A DNA stretch of 7,388 nt from Bacillota bacterium (lineage in GTDB: Bacteria > Bacillota > Sulfobacillia > Sulfobacillales > Sulfobacillaceae): positions 1-7,388 of the forward strand of contig JAKADI010000071.1 of NCBI GenBank assembly GCA_021820675.1. Direction: 5' to 3'. This document shows, piece after piece, positions 1 to 6,115 of the stretch. The stretch's first letter is position 1. Every line of letters starts with the position of its first letter. Below the pieces are notes generated by a model, which was not told where the DNA came from, did no database searches, and was given only the letters and a program-made list of their open reading frames with translations. The position numbers and the translations under genes are program-made.

Positions 1-252
1 CGCCGCCACATGGTTCTAAAAGAGTTCCCACCATCTGTGGCAGGCCAATGAAATATTCACGACAAACATAAACCTAAGGGATTCCTAAACACATGTTGGA
101 GAGTAGATAATTGTTACTCCTAACCCCAATCGACATAGTAGCTGGGAAACTAACATTTGCTATTTGAACTGAGTGCCGGAATCGGCTTCCGTTTGGCATG
201 GTTACCCATTCCAAGCTCACCGCCAAATACACCCGTGTTTATCAAACACTAA
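1..252. other. Non-coding stretch beyond the nrd operon; nothing firmly identified
   Basis: No reading frame of useful length is open on either strand and no tRNA or riboswitch fold was recognised. The only structure seen is an imperfect hairpin around 174-198, where TGCC and GGAA pair with TTCC and GGCA with a 4-nt bulge. The words AAGGGATTCC (near 75-84) and its complement (284-293) recur, but these are short enough to be chance. Confidence 0.5.
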
Positions 253-293
253 AAGGGATCCCAAACTACCTGTGTAGTATTGTGGAATCCCTT
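253..293 (-). terminator. Probable rho-independent terminator of the nrdR-nrdJ operon
   Basis: Positions 253-263 and 283-293 are complementary over 11 bp with one mismatch (260 against 286), closing a 19-nt loop. Read on the minus strand, the stem runs directly into TTTTAGTGTTT. It lies about 50 nt past the nrdJ stop codon, where an operon terminator is expected. The stem is not very GC-rich and the loop is long, so it could be weak. The plus-strand reading has no T-tract, so termination would be one-directional. Confidence 0.6.
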
Positions 294-343
294 GATTAGT
301 TAGCCATTAGGAGTGGCCGCTGAGAAACTCAATTAGAGGTCCC

Positions 344-2854
344 CTAACATTTTGAGTACCCGCAGGACGGGCAGTGCTGGCAACCTTCTTCGTAAACCAA
401 CGTTGGTGCGTCACACTCGGGACACAAGTCTAAGTGTAGTGAGGTGTGTCGGCTCCCATGTTCAGTAGCGTTAAAAGGCAATGCCTCGGTCGTGGTGGCA
501 GCTGTCTCTTCTCCTGGACGTTGACGAAGATGTGATTCCAACAATTGACCTATTCCATCAACCACACTCAAAACGCGACCCGGTCCGAATCCCATTTGGT
601 TAGCGCCCCCGATACCCTTGAGCTGCTCTGCTACCAGTTCTAGCCGACGTCGGGGAGATAAATTACCACTGGATCGGAGGTATAGACTAATCACGCGACC
701 CAATGATTCCATAAACGATTGGACCTCCGATCCTGCTCGTCCCAGCAACATAAAGACTTCAAAAGGATTACCTTCGACCTCATTGATAACAACCCGTGCC
801 GTTCCTGCTGGGGTCTCTTTTCGGTATGTTCGCCCATTTATAAGCTGTGGCACCGGATAAACTTCCAACTCCGTTGGCATATCTGTGGGTAGTCCAGACT
901 CTGCATCACGACTGTCAGCCGAATCATCGCTATTTAAATGAAGCACCTGCTCGTTGCGACTTTGATCTCGGTAAATCGTGACACCCTTACACCCTAAGTC
1001 ATAAGCCAATTCATACAAGCGGGCCGTATCTTCAATACTGTAGGTACTCGGCGCGTTTGCCGTCTTCGAAATACTGGAATCGGTCCACCGTTGAATCGCT
1101 GCCTGCACATATACGTGTTCTTCTGGTGTTAGGTCCATTGCTCCGACGAAATAAGAGGGAAGGTCCATACCCGGATGCACGTCCTTCCACTCCGCCGCCA
1201 CCGGGACATATTGCTCATCGTAGCCCAAACGCGATTGGCGGAAATATGTCAAAGCATAATACGGCTCAATCCCAGTGCTTGTCCCAACCATAGTGCCTAC
1301 CGTACCAGTGGGGGCCTGGGTTAAGATCGTGACGTTACGCACACCATATTGCTTTATCGCGTCGCGAACAGTTTCGGGCAAACGGCGAGAAAAGCCACTT
1401 TGGAGATACAACTCAGCATCAAAAGCTGGAAATGCTCCTTTTTCTTTCGATAGCTCCACATCATAGAGATAACTCTCTACAGCGACAAATTGATACAGTT
1501 TGTCAATAAAATCTAATGATTCGGAGCTGCCGTAACGAAGGCCCAATCGGATCAATAATTCCCCCAATCCCATAGTCCCAAGGCCAATGCGTCGTTCCTT
1601 TTGCTGATTCTCATAGTTTTGTTGAAAGAAGTATGGTGTGGCGTCAAGGATATCGTCCAAAAAGCGTACACCCATACGAACGGTTGTTCTTAGTTCGTCC
1701 CAATTAACATCATTGACCTCCCGATTATAAAAAGCAGACAAGTTAATGTGACCTAAGGTGCAAACCCCCCAGGAGGGTAACGGTTGTTCGGCACATGGAT
1801 TTGTGCTAATTAAGGGATTAAAATACCAACTATTAGAATCCTTTTCGTGACGTTCGCTAAAGACAATCCCGGGTTCCGCTGCTTGCCAGGCTCCGGTAAT
1901 AATTTCATTCCAAATTTTTCGTGCCTTTACCTTTTCATAAACGACGACAGGTTTGTTTGCCGTTTTCCACTTCTCGAGGTTTCCGTCCCACAACATATCA
2001 TAATCTGGATCGGTCGTATCAGGAAACACCAAGTCCCAATCTCCGTCTGTTTTTACCGCATCCATAAAGCTATCCGAAATCCGAACGCTAATATTCGCGT
2101 TTTCCACCATACCTGGAGTCTTCTTGACATCGATAAATCTCCAAATATCGGGATGCCAGTCTTCAATTTGCAGCATCAAAGCTCCACGGCGCGATCCCCC
2201 CTGTTCCACCAATCCCGTGGCACGGGAATAAAGATCCATCCATGATACTGCGCCAGAAGACCGACCATTCACGCCACGCACGGCTGCCCGAGCGGGACGT
2301 AGCGACGAGACGTTGATGCCGACGCCTCCTCCCCGGCTCATGATTTCGATCATTTGCCCCAATGTCTCCACGATACCTTCCCGACTGTCGTGAGGACTGG
2401 GGATTACATAACAATTGAAATAGGTTAGCTTTTGCTCGGTGCCGGCCCCAGCCCAGATTCTTCCCCCTGGCACAAACCGCAAAGCCGCAATTTCTTTGGC
2501 AAAGCTCGCTTCAACATCTTCCCTAACTTTGGCTTTTTCGACCTTTGCCACCCCGTGCGCTATTCGCCTAGCCACTTCGTCAATCGTGCGTTCAACTGGT
2601 CGATCACAATCGACAACCCGGCGCTCAAGAACATCACCCTTCTGTGGGCCAGTTAGTAATTCGATAGATAATTGCCCATCGGGAAGGATAGCCCGGACCA
2701 CCCCCACATCCTTTTTCGGCCACTTCGGATGCGGCTCCACTAAGGCAATCGCTAAATCGCCTATTTGAAATTTCCTATTAGGATCTTTGATGGTGTAGCG
2801 ATCAAGAAATATCTTCCAACTGAGTTCGGATGAAAAGCCAGTCGATAATTCCAA
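344..2854 (-). CDS. nrdJ: Adenosylcobalamin-dependent (class II) ribonucleotide reductase
   Basis: Converts ribonucleotides (in this family usually the diphosphates) to deoxyribonucleotides in the cytosol, using a cobalamin-generated thiyl radical and needing no oxygen. The 836 residues show N352-P-C354-A-E356, the family's catalytic Asn/Cys/Glu set with the radical cysteine. C148 (in FNCYV) and C365 (in VCTLGHINLS) are the likely active-site redox pair. A glycine-rich SRGGGVGINVSS segment (about 173-184) and PTGTVGTMVGTSTGIEP (515-531) are also family hallmarks. Residues about 30-85 form a probable small beta-barrel insert. About 680-775 matches the TSCPD-type region. The tail has C811, C814, C825 and C828 as a likely zinc ribbon, then C831-x4-C836, like the C-terminal shuttle pair of NrdA. 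There is no N-terminal ATP-cone. Translation starts at TTG with AGGAGGG 7 nt upstream; no alternative early ATG exists. It is second in the operon with nrdR. Intact. Confidence 0.97.
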   Translation of the reverse strand: MELSTGFSSELSWKIFLDRYTIKDPNRKFQIGDLAIALVEPHPKWPKKDVGVVRAILPDGQLSIELLTGPQKGDVLERRVVDCDRPVERTIDEVARRIAHGVAKVEKAKVREDVEASFAKEIAALRFVPGGRIWAGAGTEQKLTYFNCYVIPSPHDSREGIVETLGQMIEIMSRGGGVGINVSSLRPARAAVRGVNGRSSGAVSWMDLYSRATGLVEQGGSRRGALMLQIEDWHPDIWRFIDVKKTPGMVENANISVRISDSFMDAVKTDGDWDLVFPDTTDPDYDMLWDGNLEKWKTANKPVVVYEKVKARKIWNEIITGAWQAAEPGIVFSERHEKDSNSWYFNPLISTNPCAEQPLPSWGVCTLGHINLSAFYNREVNDVNWDELRTTVRMGVRFLDDILDATPYFFQQNYENQQKERRIGLGTMGLGELLIRLGLRYGSSESLDFIDKLYQFVAVESYLYDVELSKEKGAFPAFDAELYLQSGFSRRLPETVRDAIKQYGVRNVTILTQAPTGTVGTMVGTSTGIEPYYALTYFRQSRLGYDEQYVPVAAEWKDVHPGMDLPSYFVGAMDLTPEEHVYVQAAIQRWTDSSISKTANAPSTYSIEDTARLYELAYDLGCKGVTIYRDQSRNEQVLHLNSDDSADSRDAESGLPTDMPTELEVYPVPQLINGRTYRKETPAGTARVVINEVEGNPFEVFMLLGRAGSEVQSFMESLGRVISLYLRSSGNLSPRRRLELVAEQLKGIGGANQMGFGPGRVLSVVDGIGQLLESHLRQRPGEETAATTTEALPFNATEHGSRHTSLHLDLCPECDAPTLVYEEGCQHCPSCGYSKC

Positions 2855-2857
2855 CAG

Positions 2858-3328
2858 TTAACCCTCCTGATGAAGTTGTGGATGAAGTAACTTTTCCAGT
2901 TCCTGGCGAAACCCTTCTATGTCCGTAAATTGTCGATAAACCGATGCAAATCGCACATAGGCCACTTGGTCGACGTCTTTTAACTGACCCATGACCAGTT
3001 CTCCAATCCATCGTGAGGATACCTCGCCTAAATGGTGATCGTGAATTTCTTGCTCGATGGCATCAGCTATCGTCTCAAGTTGAGCCAACCCTACAGGCCG
3101 CTTCTCGCAAGCCGTGAGAAGCCCTCGAAGAATTTTTGTCCGATCAAATGACTCTCGTTGCCCATCTTTTTTAACAACCCAAATCGGTATTTCTTCAACC
3201 CTCTCATAGGACGTAAAGCGTTGATGGCATTTTAAACATTCTCTGCGCCGCCGTATTTCACGCCCTTCATGTGCGGGACGAGAATCCAACACTTTGCTAT
3301 CATGATAATCACAAATAGGACATCGCAT
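2858..3328 (-). CDS. nrdR: Transcriptional repressor NrdR
   Basis: Nucleotide-sensing repressor of ribonucleotide reductase genes: the family binds ATP/dATP through an ATP-cone and blocks transcription at NrdR boxes. The 156-residue product begins MRCPIC, the classic NrdR start. Zinc-ribbon cysteines are C3, C6, C31 and C34, with the family's DSR and [12 protein letters not shown] segment between them. The ATP-cone spans about 48-137, with [16 protein letters not shown] at its beginning. The length fits the family (about 150). I chose the ATG at 3328 over a start 30 nt upstream (3358), because AAAGGGG lies about 11 nt before 3328. The upstream choice would also sit at the predicted transcription start. 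Its stop is 3 nt before the nrdJ start, so the repressor is co-expressed with its expected target, a feedback arrangement. Confidence 0.97.
   Translation of the reverse strand: MRCPICDYHDSKVLDSRPAHEGREIRRRRECLKCHQRFTSYERVEEIPIWVVKKDGQRESFDRTKILRGLLTACEKRPVGLAQLETIADAIEQEIHDHHLGEVSSRWIGELVMGQLKDVDQVAYVRFASVYRQFTDIEGFRQELEKLLHPQLHQEG
2862..2868 (-). promoter_or_regulatory. nrdJ ribosome binding site, inside the end of nrdR
   Basis: The minus strand reads AGGAGGG, a near-perfect anti-16S match, with 7 nt to the TTG at 2854. This decides the TTG start. The motif is made from the last codons of nrdR (Gln-Glu-Gly-stop), so ribosomes finishing nrdR would open or reload this site: translational coupling is likely. 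Confidence 0.85.
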
Positions 3329-3362
3329 CCGTCTAAAATCCCCTTTATGTAGTACCAACTCT

Positions 3363-3391
3363 ATTATAGATATGCTATATGTTGATGTCGA
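3363..3391 (-). promoter_or_regulatory. Promoter of the nrdR-nrdJ operon (sigma-A type)
   Basis: On the minus strand a -35 TCGACA (3386-3391) and a perfect -10 TATAAT (3363-3368) are separated by exactly 17 bp. Transcription would begin near 3356, giving a leader of about 28 nt with the nrdR ribosome binding site inside it. The next genes upstream run the other way, so this is the natural start of the operon. Confidence 0.8.
3365..3379. promoter_or_regulatory. Inverted repeat in the nrd promoter, possible operator
   Basis: TATAG-N5-CTATA is a perfect inverted repeat overlapping the -10 box and the spacer. A repressor bound here would block the promoter. It is AT-rich and does not match the published NrdR-box consensus well. 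No second copy at the expected NrdR spacing was found, so it may serve another regulator or be chance. Confidence 0.4.
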
Positions 3392-3591
3392 GGGGTTATG
3401 GATTTTTCAAGAAGACTGACCGCAAACACGCTTAAATACTTTACCTTCAACCCGCCTCGTTGGCAAGAGATCAGGCGGCAAAGGGGACAAGATTGCAATG
3501 ACCGTATGCACTTGGATTTCGAACGCACCTTCCTTGATGCGGTCGTAAAGTTTTAGAGGATTGGTCAGACTAAAATGCCAATTGCACACCC
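3392..3591. other. Intergenic gap between the nrd promoter and the accessory genes
   Basis: Open frames here are short on both strands. A 60-codon minus-strand frame (3407-3589) has no recognisable family and no convincing ribosome binding site. No divergent promoter facing right could be identified. ATTGG and CCAAT form a short inverted repeat around 3560-3583 with a long loop, probably not significant. Confidence 0.4.
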
Positions 3592-3789
3592 GTGAATGAT
3601 CGGTTTAGCCATCTTGAACAACGGTTTGACGATTTTCAACGGGACGTTATGCAGCGCTTCGAGCAAGTCGACAAACGTTTCGATACTCTCGATCATCGTC
3701 TGGAATTCCGCATGAATATTTGGATTGCGGTGATTATCGCGTTGTTGACCGCTCTTGTCGGTTTCTTTATGGGGCATGGTCCGCTTTAA
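3592..3789 (+). CDS. Small coiled-coil protein with C-terminal membrane anchor
   Basis: A 65-residue product of unknown function. Residues 1-40 are highly charged, with a repeating RF-x-x-(L/V/F)-(D/E) pattern at about seven-residue spacing (HLEQRFDDF, FEQVDKRFDTL), as expected for a helical coiled coil. Residues 42-60 (NIWIAVIIALLTALVGFFM) form a single transmembrane helix, leaving a short GHGPL tail. This layout recalls small XhlA-like or DUF1640-like membrane-anchored coiled coils, but no family can be assigned from sight. The start is GTG and no Shine-Dalgarno sequence precedes it. The frame is closed only 18 nt upstream by TAA, so the gene may be a 5'-truncated remnant. Composition argues that the frame is real protein. 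Confidence 0.55.
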   Translation: MNDRFSHLEQRFDDFQRDVMQRFEQVDKRFDTLDHRLEFRMNIWIAVIIALLTALVGFFMGHGPL

Positions 3790-3857
3790 TCCGCTTTTGC
3801 TTTCGCTGCAGCGCCATTCTTATTTTCTGATTCCTTGACAAGAGTGAGGTGCCATCC

Positions 3858-4217
3858 ATGATTACCCGTCCTGCTTGGTATCTCTCTGGGCCCATGTCGG
3901 GTCATCCGGATTTGAACTTTCCCTTGGTTCACCGCGACGCCAGGGCATTGCGCCAACACGGCGTAAACGCGGTCACTCCCGCTGAGATTTGTGCGACGGA
4001 TCCTTCGTGGCCAAACGCGATGACGCAAGACCTGGCCGTTTTGCCCCAGACGCAGGGTCTGATCTGGTTGCCCGGCTGGCACACCTCATCCGGGGCGCGT
4101 TTGGAATGGCACTGGGCCCGGGTCCACGGCTTGCCGCGTTATCTCTGGGCGGAGGCTTGGACTCTGCTGTGTCCCGCCGTACCTGTGCCGGATTTGGCCT
4201 GGCTATTGGGGGCGTAA
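3858..4217 (+). CDS. DUF4406 protein, nucleoside 2-deoxyribosyltransferase-like
   Basis: The 119-residue product opens with WYLSGPMSGHPDLNFP (about 7-22), the signature of DUF4406, a family related to nucleoside 2-deoxyribosyltransferases and common in phages. PAEI (41-44), a DLAVLPQTQGLIWLPGW segment (59-74) and GARLEWHWA (79-87) follow the family order. E83 sits where deoxyribosyltransferases carry the catalytic glutamate. If active it would act on nucleosides or nucleotides in the cytosol; the true substrate of DUF4406 proteins is not established. I prefer the ATG at 3858, with GAGG 8 nt upstream, to a GTG at 3849. The C-terminal part after about residue 100 is Pro/Leu/Trp-rich and less family-like. 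It follows the coiled-coil gene by 68 nt on the same strand. Intact. Confidence 0.8.
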   Translation: MITRPAWYLSGPMSGHPDLNFPLVHRDARALRQHGVNAVTPAEICATDPSWPNAMTQDLAVLPQTQGLIWLPGWHTSSGARLEWHWARVHGLPRYLWAEAWTLLCPAVPVPDLAWLLGA

Positions 4218-4231
4218 TCTGTTCCCCCGAT
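4205..4231 (+). other. GC-rich hairpin spanning the end of the DUF4406 gene
   Basis: Positions 4205-4212 pair with 4224-4231 (five G-C pairs, two A-T, one G-T) around an 11-nt loop that holds the TAA stop. No T-tract follows, so it is not a standard intrinsic terminator. It could protect the 3' end of the message or pause transcription. Confidence 0.4.
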
Positions 4232-4263
4232 GTGATTCCCCATATAACAAGATCGGCGTGTAT

Positions 4264-4295
4264 TTGATCATTCTCGGCGATAATTTGGCTATAAT
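4264..4295 (+). promoter_or_regulatory. Candidate promoter of the Rpn nuclease gene
   Basis: A perfect TATAAT (4290-4295) lies 29 nt before the TTG start. It would give a leader of about 23 nt containing AAGGGAG. The best -35 match is TTGATC (4264-4269), but the 20-bp spacer is longer than ideal, so strength is uncertain. It indicates that the nuclease can be expressed independently of the DUF4406 gene. Confidence 0.5.
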
Positions 4296-4324
4296 AGGGT
4301 GAGGAAAAAAGGGAGCGAATTGGG

Positions 4325-5188
4325 TTGAGCAAGCTGTTAAGTCCCAAAATTGATTTCATCTTTAAGCAAATTTTTGGCGCGGAAGACAATCTCGACGTGC
4401 TGATCAGCTTCCTCAACGCCGTGTTTGAAGATGCGGGACAACCGCTAATTGCCAGCGCTACGCTTCTCAACCCTTTTTTGGACAAAGACGCATTGTCTGA
4501 CAAAATGTCTGTACTCGACGTCAAAGCCCGGACGGAGTCCGGCATGCTGGTAGATATCGAAATCCAGTTGCGCGATCAACACAATATGGAGAAGCGGACT
4601 CTGTTTTATTGGGCAAAACTGTTTCAAGGACAGTTGCCAGAAGGCGAAGACTACCGGCAGCTGCACAAAGCGGTGACCGTCAACGTGCTCGATTTCAATT
4701 ATCTGGCAACTGACCGTTATCACAACACCTTTCATGTGCATGAAGACACGACAGGACAGTTATTGACCGATTTGCTGGAAGTGCACTTTATTGAACTCCG
4801 CAAACTGCAAACCCTGTCGCTGGCTCTTGAGCCACGACTGATACGCTGGATGCTGTTCTTGACCACTCAAACACGCGAAGGATTGGAGGACTTAACGATG
4901 CAAGACCCCGCTTTTCGTAAGGCGTTAACGACGTTGGAATTTCTTAGCCAGGACGAACGGACCCGGCAATTATACGAAGAACGACAGAAAGGTCTCATGA
5001 CGTACCAGGCCAATGTCGAAGGTGCCCGAGAAGAAGGACGAGAAGAAGGACGCAAAGAAGGACGCAAAGAAGGGTACGAAAACACCGTGCGCAAAATGCT
5101 CATGGCCGGAATGGCTATTGAACAGATCGTTAAATTTGTGGATTTGTCTGTCGAGGACATTCAAGCCATTCGGGATACTCTGCACTGA
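4325..5188 (+). CDS. Rpn family recombination-promoting nuclease (PD-(D/E)XK superfamily)
   Basis: A 287-residue product of the Rpn/'PD-(D/E)XK transposase' family, whose E. coli members are DNA endonucleases that raise RecA-independent recombination. The start LLSPKIDFIFKQIFG (4-18) with a following NLDVLISFLNAV is the family hallmark. Active-site residues are visible as D65-V-K67 and, after a hairpin, E79-I-Q81, the D...ExQ form of the superfamily. HNMEKRTLFYWAKLFQGQL (86-104) also matches. The C-terminal region (231-255) has four RE/KEG repeats followed by a helical tail (VRKMLMAGMAIEQIVKFVDLS) typical of these proteins. It starts at TTG with GGGAG 9 nt upstream. The frame is complete with all visible catalytic residues, so it is probably active. 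It may act in recombination or in defence-like roles proposed for this family; the target is unknown. Confidence 0.9.
   Translation: MSKLLSPKIDFIFKQIFGAEDNLDVLISFLNAVFEDAGQPLIASATLLNPFLDKDALSDKMSVLDVKARTESGMLVDIEIQLRDQHNMEKRTLFYWAKLFQGQLPEGEDYRQLHKAVTVNVLDFNYLATDRYHNTFHVHEDTTGQLLTDLLEVHFIELRKLQTLSLALEPRLIRWMLFLTTQTREGLEDLTMQDPAFRKALTTLEFLSQDERTRQLYEERQKGLMTYQANVEGAREEGREEGRKEGRKEGYENTVRKMLMAGMAIEQIVKFVDLSVEDIQAIRDTLH
5027..5074 (+). repeat. Four tandem 12-bp repeats inside the Rpn gene
   Basis: CGAGAAGAAGGA occurs twice, then CGCAAAGAAGGA and CGCAAAGAAGGG. They encode REEG, REEG, RKEG and RKEG (residues 235-250). Unit length is a multiple of three, so copy-number change by slippage would keep the frame. 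Such short charged repeats are common near the C-terminus of Rpn proteins. Confidence 0.9.
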
Positions 5189-5261
5189 ATCGGTTTATTC
5201 TTCGTGCTTTTTGTTTGGACATCTTTTGCCAGAACTCCCGTTTAGTTCCTGCGATGATGAC

Positions 5262-5291
5262 AGAAGAGGATGCCCAGACACCCTTCTTTTT
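5262..5291 (+). terminator. Weak terminator-like hairpin after the Rpn gene
   Basis: AGAAG (5262-5266) pairs with CTTCT (5283-5287), then after a bulged A the GG at 5268-5269 pairs with CC at 5281-5282, around an 11-nt loop. TTTTT (5287-5291) follows. It lies about 75 nt beyond the Rpn stop. The stem is short and interrupted, so efficiency may be low. Confidence 0.35.
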
Positions 5292-5400
5292 CCCTCCATA
5301 GCTCCTACGTCATCTGAATGGTTGCGACTTCCCTGATCCCGGCCGGCGATCATCGGATCGCGTGAAAGTTATTGAGTCCTTTCTGCCAGGAGGAATTCGC

Positions 5401-5836
5401 ATGCTCGCTCCTCATCTCACCTGGCCCGACCTCGAGCCGGTGGTTTCCGATGTCGTTTTTGATCCCTCTAGACGTTACCGCTACTGGCTGCGACGGATTG
5501 GAATCCCCATCGTCCGTTCCTCAATTTTATCATGCTCAATCCTAGCACGACGGATACCACCCATGATGACCCCACTGTGGGCTCGATGTCGCCGCTATGC
5601 GCAGCATTGGGGCTTTGGCACGCTTATTGTGACCAATATTTTTGCCTATCGATCCACCGATCCCCGCTGATTAACGCAAGTGCCGGATCCGATAGGTCCC
5701 GACAATGACCGGTATCTGTTCAAGGGGCGGATCACGCGACACGGCGTCTCGCGGCTTGGGGCATTCATGACCGCTATCAGAACCGTCAGGCTGCGGTGTT
5801 GACATATTTCGGTACGGCAGAGCCGGTGATGGCCTG
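5401..5836 (+). pseudogene. DUF1643 family protein, broken by frameshifts, a stop and 3' loss
   Basis: DUF1643 proteins are of unknown function and common in phages and accessory DNA. The start is clear: ATG with AGGAGG 7 nt upstream. Frame 1 gives DPSRRYRYWLRR (to about 5496). Frame 3 then gives WNPHRPFLNFIMLNPST and DDPTV (5499-5579), the family core. Frame 1 resumes with RCRRYAQHWGFG, TNIFAYRSTDPR. After an in-frame TGA (5668-5670) it continues LTQVPDPIGPDNDRYLFK. Finally frame 3 gives ADHATRRLAAWGIHDRYQNR and QAAVLTYFG to about 5833. The lesions are therefore a net -1 near 5497, +1 at 5580, TGA at 5668, -1 in the G run at 5724-5727, and loss of the expected final LGLTK...PRHPLY part. The first two shifts cancel, so an apparent 102-residue frame (5362-5670) exists with a scrambled middle. 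It cannot give the normal protein unless base calls are wrong. Confidence 0.75.
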
Positions 5837-6113
5837 GTGGATTTGCTACTTTGCGCTCCGCAGCAGGGGACCCTGGAAGGCGCGGTCCAAATGGAAGCCT
5901 TGGCCCGTGGTGAGCAAAGAGAGACATTGCATAGGTTACGTGAGGCAACCGGACGTAGGTCACGTTCTCCATGAAGATAGGGACTGGACATGGCTTGTCG
6001 TCATTGCGGGAGCTAGTTGGTGGGGATTGGAAGAAAAAATTCGGGCCATGACCGCGGGACGACGCGTCGTCCCGGTGCCGGCCCCGGGACAGGAGAGGAA
6101 AGGACAGGGATAA
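5837..6113 (+). pseudogene. Unrecognised gene remnant
   Basis: No family is recognised. Up to about 5970 the most protein-like reading is frame 2 (VDLLLCAPQQGTLEG, then QMEALARGEQRETLHRLREA), which ends at a TGA near 5971. From about 5945 frame 3 looks better (DRDWTWLVVIAGASWWGLEE, then KIRAMTAGRR) and ends at TAA 6111-6113. A single +1 shift near 5950 would join the two. The TAA is 2 nt before the next ATG, the spacing expected inside an operon, which supports frame 3 as the true end of a gene. The 5' end is fused to the broken DUF1643 gene, so it is probably also truncated. Reading frame choice is by eye and uncertain. Confidence 0.35.
6055..6090 (+). repeat. 20-bp perfect palindrome with a third alternative arm
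   Basis: CGGGACGACG (6055-6064) is followed at once by its exact complement (6065-6074). A third copy of the outer arm, CCGGGAC at 6084-6090, can pair instead with GTCCCGG at 6069-6075 across an 8-nt loop. The two hairpins exclude each other. The element lies in the end of the preceding frame and 25 nt before the ATG at 6116. A ribosome binding site sits just after it. Confidence 0.75.
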
Positions 6114-6115
6114 GC

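Noticed and set aside
1847..2245. 132-residue plus-strand frame inside nrdJ
   Set aside because: Shadow of a strongly supported reductase gene; no ribosome binding site or recognisable motif.
3329..3400. Cobalamin riboswitch ahead of the B12-dependent reductase operon
   Set aside because: The predicted leader is only about 28 nt, far too short, and no B12-box-like sequence is seen.
3407..3589. 60-residue minus-strand frame upstream of the nrd promoter
   Set aside because: No recognisable family and no convincing ribosome binding site; it may be a chance frame or a fragment, too weak to list as a gene.
3973..4545. 190-residue open frame on the minus strand
   Set aside because: It lies antisense to the DUF4406 gene and the start of the Rpn gene, both with clear family motifs, and has a low-complexity residue mix with no start signal.
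5646..5991. Two overlapping minus-strand frames of about 107 residues
   Set aside because: Both are antisense to the DUF1643 remnant, whose plus-strand readings match family motifs; residue composition is unlike protein.
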